This document shows positions 1 to 5,702 of a DNA stretch of 6,398 nucleotides, one piece after another. Under the pieces are notes generated by a model. It had not been told where the DNA came from, ran no database searches, and saw only the letters and a program-made list of their open reading frames with translations. The stretch is taken from the NCBI GenBank assembly GCA_003646525.1, contig QMKU01000081.1, forward strand, positions 1 through 6,398, given 5' to 3'. A program made the position numbers and the translations under genes. The DNA is from Campylobacterota bacterium. GTDB lineage: Bacteria; Campylobacterota; Campylobacteria; Campylobacterales; Sulfurovaceae. Numbering within the stretch: the stretch's first letter is position 1; every line of letters starts with the position of its first letter.

Positions 1-681
1 GATGGCAGCCGTGACTAAAATCCCGTGACCCAGATAAGGAAGTGCTGCAAATACAACATCATACTGAAGTGAACCCGTATTCCAATAAAGAACAAAGATA
101 CCTACAAGCATAGCAAGGTCAGCTATACGATTTACGATGAATGCTTCATTGGCTGCCCAAGAAGGAGAGATAGAAGGATTCACTTCTGGAGATACATCTG
201 GCTTGTGATACCAAAATCCAATCAGAAGCCATGAGCAAACACCCACGCCTTCCCAACCGATAAAGAGTCCCACAAAGTTATCACTCATCACAAGTACCAT
301 CATTGAAAATACAAATGCTGAGAGATAAGAGAAAAATCTATTGAAACTCTTGTCGTGATCCATATATCCTATAGAGTAGAAGTGAACAACTGTTGAAACT
401 AGCGTCACAACAGTCATCATCGTTACACTGATCTGATCAACAACAAATCCAAACGGAATCATCAGATCACCAGCTCCGATCCACTCCATCATCGTGACAT
501 GGATACTTGCTCCTGTCTGATAAACATATGTAGCCAAAATAGCAGAAGCGATAAAGGAGGTTGTCAATAGTAAAGATCCTATGATACCTACAAATGTCTT
601 CTTTGGACTCATGCCATAAAGAGCAGCAAAAAGCGAGCCAACTAACGGTGCAAAAAGTGCAATATATACAAATTTTTCCAT
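1..681 (-). CDS. nuoL: NADH-quinone oxidoreductase subunit L (NuoL), N-terminal part, cut by the window edge
   Basis: NuoL is the distal antiporter-like subunit of the complex I membrane arm and one of its proton channels. I translated this region by hand: an uninterrupted frame starts at ATG 681-679 and runs to position 1, giving 227 residues (MEKFVYIALFAPLVG...) with no stop. The visible part is hydrophobic, with about six or seven membrane segments. It contains the family motif GWEGVGVCSWLLIGFWY at about 142-158, in which E144 matches the essential TM5 glutamate of E. coli NuoL. The NRIAD motif (184-188) corresponds to the conserved N/TRxGD stretch. Between these motifs the loop (about 159-177, Pro- and Ser-rich) is roughly 10 residues longer than I recall in E. 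coli. The start lies 2 nt after the nuoK stop, with AAAGGG (687-692) 5 nt upstream. NuoL proteins usually exceed 600 residues, so about two thirds is missing only because the window ends. Confidence 0.96.
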   Translation of the reverse strand, partial: MEKFVYIALFAPLVGSLFAALYGMSPKKTFVGIIGSLLLTTSFIASAILATYVYQTGASIHVTMMEWIGAGDLMIPFGFVVDQISVTMMTVVTLVSTVVHFYSIGYMDHDKSFNRFFSYLSAFVFSMMVLVMSDNFVGLFIGWEGVGVCSWLLIGFWYHKPDVSPEVNPSISPSWAANEAFIVNRIADLAMLVGIFVLYWNTGSLQYDVVFAALPYLGHGILVTAAI

Positions 682-683
682 CA

Positions 684-986
684 CTACCCTTTCATTGACG
701 CTAGATCATCGAGATCCAGACTACCATGTTTTTTATAAAGGACAATCAAAAGTCCCAAGCCTACAGCCACTTCACTAGCTGCAACAGCGATGATAAAGAA
801 AGCAAACATTTGACCTGCTAAATCACCATAATAATGGGATGCAGCAGCAAATGCAATATTTGCCGAATTCAATATCACTTCTGTTGCAAAAAAGAGCATC
901 AAAAGGTTTTTTCTTCTCACTACACCTACAAGACCGATTGTAAAAAGCAGTCCTGAGAGTATGAGATAATGATTGAGACCTATCAT
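684..986 (-). CDS. nuoK: NADH-quinone oxidoreductase subunit K (NuoK)
   Basis: NuoK is a small membrane subunit of complex I, related to MrpC, that forms part of the proton path between NuoJ/NuoH and the antiporter-like subunits. The product has 100 residues, the standard family length, and three membrane helices at about 4-22, 28-49 and 60-83. The two buried glutamates essential in E. coli, E36 (in FATEVILNSAN) and E72 (in AVAASEVAVGLGLL), are at identical positions. The RRKN turn at 24-27 is the usual basic cytoplasmic loop. The start codon overlaps the nuoJ stop as ATGA (983-986), and a strong GAGGAGG lies 7 nt upstream inside nuoJ, so the start is secure and translation is probably coupled to nuoJ. 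It ends with TAG, 2 nt before nuoL. Confidence 0.98.
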   Translation of the reverse strand: MIGLNHYLILSGLLFTIGLVGVVRRKNLLMLFFATEVILNSANIAFAAASHYYGDLAGQMFAFFIIAVAASEVAVGLGLLIVLYKKHGSLDLDDLASMKG

Positions 987-1549
987 TTGTCATCCTCCTC
1001 TGTAATAATTTCTGTATTCAAGACATCATCCTCTGTCGTAAGGCTTTGATCCATTTTTTTACCTGCCAATATAATCCCTGAGATCATTGCTACAAGCAAC
1101 ATCACAGCGGCAACTTCAAAAGGAACCAGATACTTCGTAAAGAGTACTAATCCAACCGATTGTGGATTTGTTGCTCCTGCTATTGATGGATATATAGCTT
1201 GAATATTTTCACTGAAAATCGGTGCAGAGAAGATGAGAACCATCATTAAGGCTACCATACCACCAAGGAGGAAAATCCAAGCTCCATTGGGATTTTTCTC
1301 TTTGACATCTCTTGTAGCATCGAAAAACATCATGGCAAAAGCATAGAGTGCCATCACGGCACCCACATAAACAATCAATTGAACAACACCGAGGAAATCT
1401 GCACCCAAGAGGAAGAAGAATCCCGAAATCATCACCATTCCAGCTGCCAAAGCAGTCATAGAATACAATAAATTTTTACTTAAAACCGTTACCAAAAAGA
1501 GTCCTATTGTCAGGACTGAAAATAGGTAAAAGGCTATTTGTTCATACAT
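983..1549 (-). CDS. nuoJ: NADH-quinone oxidoreductase subunit J (NuoJ)
   Basis: NuoJ is a membrane subunit of complex I next to NuoK and NuoA; its third helix changes conformation during coupling. The product has 188 residues, close to the E. coli length. Five membrane helices are apparent at about 5-23, 28-49, 53-76, 90-110 and 141-163. The signature FLGVVQLIVYVGAVMALYAF (53-72) is the conserved TM3 segment, with Y61 in the VYVGA motif corresponding to the functionally important tyrosine near residue 59 in E. coli. PFEVAAVMLLVAMISGIILA (143-162) is the conserved last helix. The C-terminal tail (about 165-188) is strongly acidic (EDD, TEEDDK) and should lie outside the membrane. The gene follows nuoI by 12 nt, with AAGGAG 5 nt before the ATG, and overlaps nuoK by 4 nt. 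Confidence 0.97.
   Translation of the reverse strand: MYEQIAFYLFSVLTIGLFLVTVLSKNLLYSMTALAAGMVMISGFFFLLGADFLGVVQLIVYVGAVMALYAFAMMFFDATRDVKEKNPNGAWIFLLGGMVALMMVLIFSAPIFSENIQAIYPSIAGATNPQSVGLVLFTKYLVPFEVAAVMLLVAMISGIILAGKKMDQSLTTEDDVLNTEIITEEDDK
994..1000 (-). promoter_or_regulatory. Strong ribosome binding site of nuoK inside nuoJ
   Basis: The minus-strand sequence GAGGAGG lies 7 nt before the nuoK ATG and is the strongest Shine-Dalgarno in the window. It falls within the acidic C-terminal codons of nuoJ (GAG GAG GAT GAC), so those residues serve both the protein and translation of the next gene. Confidence 0.8.
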
Positions 1550-1561
1550 TTTCTCTCCTTT

Positions 1562-2185
1562 TTAGTACGCGAGTGGCGTCTTTTTAATGGCGTTATCTGC
1601 ATTTGGTGTCACTGCACCAAATCCATCAAACTCCTGCTGTTGCTTAAGTGCATCAATCGGTGTCAGCATGTCTTCAAACAGAGAAAAACTTGCTCTCTGT
1701 TCAGAAGCATTTTCATACCGTCCACCGTGCACAATTGCCAATTCTGGACAAACTTCGGCACAATATCCACAAAAGATACATCGTCCAAAATTGATCGTAT
1801 ACTCAGTAACTTCTTTGCGTTGATTTTCATCATAACGCGTATCCATCTTGATACAATTAGAGATGCAGATCTTTTCACATAATCCACATCCAATACATCG
1901 ATAGTGACCGCTTTCAAGCAACCTGAGCATATCATGGATTGCTCGGTATCTTGGTGAAATTGGCAACTTTTCAAAAGGATACTTGACTGCTGCCATCTCA
2001 CCCCTGAAGAGAGTATTGATCATTTCTCGCATTGTCACATAGAGCCCAGTGAAAAGTTCCTTTTTAAAAGTACGATTGACAACGCGTTGAAATCGTCCCA
2101 TTCCACTTTTGGGTCTATGTTCGCTTTCGATCAGTACATAGGGTTGCTCGCCTACATTTCTATTTTTAAATTGTTCTAAACTCAT
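1562..2185 (-). CDS. nuoI: NADH-quinone oxidoreductase subunit I (NuoI), two-[4Fe-4S] ferredoxin subunit
   Basis: NuoI carries clusters N6a and N6b, which pass electrons from NuoG to the terminal cluster N2 in NuoB. It is a peripheral protein on the cytoplasmic side, bound to NuoH. The product has 207 residues with two ferredoxin motifs: C97, C100, C103, C107 and C136, C139, C142, C146. By the usual ferredoxin fold the fourth cysteine of each motif completes the other cluster. The second motif ends in the standard CPE; the first is followed by ISNC rather than proline, so C111 is an extra cysteine, as also seen after the first motif in E. coli. The segment before them (about 35-75, with FTGLYVTMREM and KYPFEKLP) is the amphipathic region that contacts the membrane arm. 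At 207 residues it exceeds E. coli NuoI (about 180) at both ends. AAGGAG sits 5 nt before the ATG and merges with the nuoH stop codon. Confidence 0.97.
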   Translation of the reverse strand: MSLEQFKNRNVGEQPYVLIESEHRPKSGMGRFQRVVNRTFKKELFTGLYVTMREMINTLFRGEMAAVKYPFEKLPISPRYRAIHDMLRLLESGHYRCIGCGLCEKICISNCIKMDTRYDENQRKEVTEYTINFGRCIFCGYCAEVCPELAIVHGGRYENASEQRASFSLFEDMLTPIDALKQQQEFDGFGAVTPNADNAIKKTPLAY

Positions 2186-2190
2186 CTATA

Positions 2191-2197
2191 CTCCTTA
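2191..2197 (-). promoter_or_regulatory. Ribosome binding site of nuoI fused to the nuoH stop codon
   Basis: The minus-strand sequence TAAGGAG contains both the TAA stop of nuoH and the AAGGAG Shine-Dalgarno of nuoI, 5 nt before the nuoI ATG. This fixes the nuoI start and means ribosomes ending nuoH sit directly on the nuoI binding site. Confidence 0.8.
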
Positions 2198-3232
2198 TAT
2201 CATCATCACGATGCCGGTGATTACAATATTGACAACAGCAACTGGCATCAATATTTTCCAACTTAACCACATCAACTGATCTGGTCTTATATGTGGCCAA
2301 GAAGCTCGAACCCACAGCATCAAGAAGAAGAAGAATGCGATTTTGAAAACCACGATAAACCAACCTGCCATAAAGCCAAGATCATTGTATCCACCCATAA
2401 AGACTACAGCCAATATAACAGATATGGTAATCATATTGGCATACTCACCGATAAAGAACATACCCCATCGCATACCAGAATACTCTGTAGCAAAACCAGA
2501 AATGATCTCTGCCTCATGCTCAAGAAGGTCAAATGGTGTTCTGTTGGTCTCTGCAAAACCTGCGATCAAGAACAACACAAATGCGACTGGCTGTTGCCAT
2601 ATCATCCAAGAGGTAAACCCTCCATCTTGATAGTTATTGAAATCAACCAAAGAGAGTGATCCTACTAGCATAATTGGTGCTAGCATAGAGAGACCAGTAA
2701 CGACCTCGTAGCTGAGAAACTGAACTGCTGTTCTCGCAGATCCAATGATACCCCATTTGTTCGCCTGAGCCATACCTGCAAGCAGAGGACCATATAAGCC
2801 TGCCGCCATCATTCCCAAAATAAAGAGAATACCCACATTGACATCTGCTGCTATCGAAGGAACGAAAACACCTCCGAGCAACGGTATCCATTCAGGGATC
2901 GTAAAATCAGGAAAGACTGGTACGGCTGCTAGTGCGATAAACGCCGTAGCTGCCGTGATAGAAGGGGCGATCTTAAATATCAACTTATTGGCATTTTGTG
3001 GAACGATATCCTCTTTGGTGAAAAGTTTGATACCATCTGCTGCAATCTGCAAAAGCCCGTAAGGACCAACATGCATAGGTCCGAGTCTTCGTTGCATAAA
3101 TGCCAAAACCTTTCGTTCGATAAAGGTACCAAACCCTGCAACCGCAGAGATGATCGCCAATATGATGATCGCTTTGATCGCAACGCCGGCACTGGTTACT
3201 TCAGGCAATACTGCTAAATTCACTATTTCCAT
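2195..3232 (-). CDS. nuoH: NADH-quinone oxidoreductase subunit H (NuoH)
   Basis: NuoH is the heel subunit of complex I (ND1 homologue). It joins the peripheral and membrane arms and lines much of the quinone-binding chamber. The product has 345 residues with about eight membrane segments (roughly 16-36, 90-106, 132-154, 172-192, 213-227, 262-281, 287-308, 326-344). Signature motifs are present: ERKVLAFMQRRLGP (39-52) followed by HVGPYGLLQ and ADGIKLFTKED, and the acidic loop AETNRTPFDLLEHEAE (227-242), which supplies E228, D235, E238, E240 and E242 for the quinone cavity and proton entry. This loop reads LLEHEAE where many families have LPE-E-E, a substitution of the usual proline at 237. EYSGMRWGMFFIGEY (250-264) is also typical. 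The ATG lies 2 nt after the nuoG stop, with AAAGG (3240-3244) 7 nt upstream. The gene ends 9 nt before nuoI. Confidence 0.98.
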   Translation of the reverse strand: MEIVNLAVLPEVTSAGVAIKAIIILAIISAVAGFGTFIERKVLAFMQRRLGPMHVGPYGLLQIAADGIKLFTKEDIVPQNANKLIFKIAPSITAATAFIALAAVPVFPDFTIPEWIPLLGGVFVPSIAADVNVGILFILGMMAAGLYGPLLAGMAQANKWGIIGSARTAVQFLSYEVVTGLSMLAPIMLVGSLSLVDFNNYQDGGFTSWMIWQQPVAFVLFLIAGFAETNRTPFDLLEHEAEIISGFATEYSGMRWGMFFIGEYANMITISVILAVVFMGGYNDLGFMAGWFIVVFKIAFFFFLMLWVRASWPHIRPDQLMWLSWKILMPVAVVNIVITGIVMMI

Positions 3233-3234
3233 GC

Positions 3235-5691
3235 TTACACCTTTCTAATTGTTACATTTTTGAATCTGTCTCCGCCAAAGAGAGCGTAGATATCTTTTGC
3301 ACTTTTGAAATCAGGGATTTTGACAATGTCACCTTCCATTCTCTCATCTGTAGCTACATCAAAGAGGATTTTTTCTGTACCGAAATCAACCTCTACTTTT
3401 TCCCCAAGTACTTCTGCTCTAGCTGGACTAGCATAGAGTGAGAAGCTTTCAAAGATTTGATGTGCCTTATCCGTGAAATCATTGAACTGTCTTTGGGGGT
3501 TACAACGATATGCAATCTCGCCCTCAAGTTTCATATTTTCATCAAATTTCTTAGGTAGCGCATGACTTGCTCGCTTGCCTATATTTTTCAATGCATAACC
3601 TCTCTGCTCTTCACCGCTATTACTGTAGCCATTAGGAAGATCATCAAAGGCTATAGCCTGAAAGCCTTTTTTGTCTGCGAGTATTTCCGTCCAGTCTACA
3701 GTCAAATGTCTGCCAACCTTCAATCCTTGCATAAGATCATTGAGTTCATATCCATTATACTCCAAAGCCGCATTGGTTGGGGTCACTCGTTTGTTCATGT
3801 TGGTTAGTGTGCCCTCTTGCTGATTCATTGCAGGCATATCAAGATCGCCATCACCCAATGCACTCAGTTTGAAATCACCGTTTTCATTATAGCCGACAGT
3901 ATAGCCTTCTGTATTTTCATCTAGGTCACAGATCAGTGCCACACCCAAAGAGTTTGTTTTTGGTGGCACTAGCACTACTTCCATACTACAAGTTTTCTCT
4001 ATCATTGAGACTAGTCCCGCAAGATTTTCTGCATTAGGATGGAAATATAAATCTTCTCCTACGATGAGAGAAAAAGAGCTTTTCTTTTTCATCATCTTTT
4101 CAAAAATCTCTGAAAAGTTTTCAGCACCTCCAAGTAGTGTCACCAATGAATTTATATCTACTTCGATCTCTTTCTCTACCATTTTTGGCACTTTCTTAGT
4201 GACCTCTTTAGATTCTCCTGTCTCTTTATCTACAACCGTACTAGTAACATTTTCCATCACTTTCTCTTTGATGGTCTTTGTCCCTTTACTGTGAAAAGAG
4301 TCAAGATATGTAACGATCTCTTCTGGAAGCTCTTCTCTCTTTGCAAAAAGATCAAGGATCAGATAGAGTGCTGCCTCTTCGAGTCCTGGCTTATGTGCGA
4401 AAGTCTCCACACTTTTGCCAAGATCAGCAATGACCTTGTCACCTATCGGATGAAAATAGAGTCCTGCGCCTTTATTCATTTTTTGAATATTGTTAAAAGC
4501 GTAACGAGCATTGGGATTATCATTTCGTAGAGCACTACCCACGCTGATCACAAAATCTGTCTTCATGATTTTTTTGAAATCACTACCATAAAGTAATTTT
4601 CCAGCAGGTCTGCCGTATGCTCTGAGAAAATGCTGAAAGGCATATGCGTCTGCATTGACCAGCTTTTTACCAAATTTTTCTTTCATCGTTTGAAGCATCA
4701 ATGCCTCTTCATTACTAATCACAGAATTAAAACGAATGCTATCTGCTTTAGTTAATGCTTCTACTGCTTTGTCAAAAGCATCACTATCTTTGGATGCGAC
4801 TCTGTTCTCAAAGTCATAAGCAAAACGACCAGCACCGCAGAGAGAGACATAATTCCACTCATTGGTTACACGATAAATTTTTTCTGATGGGTCTTCGATC
4901 GATGTGGGCTTCGTCTCATAATAGATTTGACAACCGCTACTACAGTGTGCACAAGTTGCAGGTATTCGCTTGAGATCCCATGCATTTGTAGTATAGACAA
5001 AATCACGACTCACCAATGCCCCAACAGGACAAACAGCGACACATTCACCACAATCACTACATTTTGTCTCGCCCGTTCCATTGCTTGGAACAATCACAGA
5101 CTTTTGCAACTTATTCCACATTGAATAGGCATCTTTTGGCATAGCATCTTTCATGCCCTTGTCAAGTGCTGTTCCACCTCTAGGTCCAGTTTTGATAGCT
5201 GCATCACCTATCATATCTTTGCAGACTGTAGTACATCGCTCGCAGACGATACAAAGACCTGGATCATAATGCAGTACCGAACTCCAATTGGTCGTTTCTC
5301 TCTTGGTATCTGGAATCATATAGCTCTGCGAATCTACAGCGAGTTCGAGTGTATAATTTTGCAATTCACACTCACCACTTTGGTCACACACACCACACTG
5401 AAGTGGATGATTGACATCATACACCTCCATGATGGCGCGACGCTCTTCGAGGATCTCTTCTGTAGAGGTAACGACCTCCATTCCTGCCTTTGCTTTCGCA
5501 TTACAGGCGTAGACTCTCTTTCCGTCAGCTTCAACCAAGCAGATACGGCAGGCCAAGGTTGGCGAGCAGCGGGTTAGGTAGCAAATAGCAGGGATAAAGA
5601 TATCATTAGCCCGAGCAGCATTTAGAATATATTCACCTTCCTGTGTCTTGTACTCAATACCGTCAATTTTGATTGTAATTTCGTTACTCAT
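3235..5691 (-). CDS. nuoG: NADH-quinone oxidoreductase subunit G (NuoG), complete, second of two tandem copies
   Basis: NuoG is the large Fe-S subunit of the complex I peripheral arm. From ATG 5691 it has 818 residues; an in-frame GTG at 5697 would add two. Ligand sets in order: [2Fe-2S] N1b C37, C48, C51, C63; His-ligated N5 H95, C99, C102, C108; two ferredoxin motifs C147, C150, C153, C157 and C211, C214, C217, C221; and an N7-type site C247, C250, C254, C285 starting a molybdopterin-oxidoreductase-like domain without a visible molybdenum ligand. E. coli-type NuoG keeps only one cluster (N4) in the ferredoxin region, so this protein may hold one more. Residues about 470-513 form a charged Lys/Glu/Val-rich linker. 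The C-terminal block DLDMPAMNQQEGT (616-628) is shared with the preceding gene. The start overlaps the upstream stop as ATGAGTAA with only a weak GGA Shine-Dalgarno, suggesting translational coupling. The length matches what I recall for Campylobacter and Helicobacter NuoG. Confidence 0.95.
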   Translation of the reverse strand: MSNEITIKIDGIEYKTQEGEYILNAARANDIFIPAICYLTRCSPTLACRICLVEADGKRVYACNAKAKAGMEVVTSTEEILEERRAIMEVYDVNHPLQCGVCDQSGECELQNYTLELAVDSQSYMIPDTKRETTNWSSVLHYDPGLCIVCERCTTVCKDMIGDAAIKTGPRGGTALDKGMKDAMPKDAYSMWNKLQKSVIVPSNGTGETKCSDCGECVAVCPVGALVSRDFVYTTNAWDLKRIPATCAHCSSGCQIYYETKPTSIEDPSEKIYRVTNEWNYVSLCGAGRFAYDFENRVASKDSDAFDKAVEALTKADSIRFNSVISNEEALMLQTMKEKFGKKLVNADAYAFQHFLRAYGRPAGKLLYGSDFKKIMKTDFVISVGSALRNDNPNARYAFNNIQKMNKGAGLYFHPIGDKVIADLGKSVETFAHKPGLEEAALYLILDLFAKREELPEEIVTYLDSFHSKGTKTIKEKVMENVTSTVVDKETGESKEVTKKVPKMVEKEIEVDINSLVTLLGGAENFSEIFEKMMKKKSSFSLIVGEDLYFHPNAENLAGLVSMIEKTCSMEVVLVPPKTNSLGVALICDLDENTEGYTVGYNENGDFKLSALGDGDLDMPAMNQQEGTLTNMNKRVTPTNAALEYNGYELNDLMQGLKVGRHLTVDWTEILADKKGFQAIAFDDLPNGYSNSGEEQRGYALKNIGKRASHALPKKFDENMKLEGEIAYRCNPQRQFNDFTDKAHQIFESFSLYASPARAEVLGEKVEVDFGTEKILFDVATDERMEGDIVKIPDFKSAKDIYALFGGDRFKNVTIRKV

Positions 5692-5702
5692 CTTCACTGT
5701 CC
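5684..5702 (-). promoter_or_regulatory. Overlapping stop/start junction and weak RBS between the two nuoG copies
   Basis: Read on the minus strand, ATGAGTAA (5691-5684) contains the ATG of the complete nuoG and the TAA of the upstream copy. A GTG six bases earlier (5697-5695) is in the same frame and could also start. The only Shine-Dalgarno-like sequence for the ATG is GGA at 5702-5700, with 8 nt spacing, much weaker than at the downstream genes. Ribosomes finishing the first copy probably reinitiate here, which would tie the amounts of the two proteins together. I prefer the ATG because the resulting N-terminus (MSNEITIKIDG) runs directly into the ferredoxin fold. Confidence 0.6.

Noticed and set aside
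1538..1882. Plus-strand open frame of 114 codons opposite nuoI.
   Set aside because: It lies antisense to the conserved nuoI ferredoxin motifs, has a composition typical of a reverse-strand shadow, and resembles no family I know.
2291..2659. Plus-strand open frame of 122 codons opposite nuoH, and another at 2343-2630.
   Set aside because: Both are antisense to the strongly conserved NuoH core, are Cys/His-rich only by chance of the opposite-strand codons, and have no family resemblance.
5269..5577. Plus-strand frame of 102 codons and the minus-strand frame at 5334-5534, both inside nuoG.
   Set aside because: They overlap codons for the N1b and N5 ligand cysteines of NuoG, which fix the true frame.
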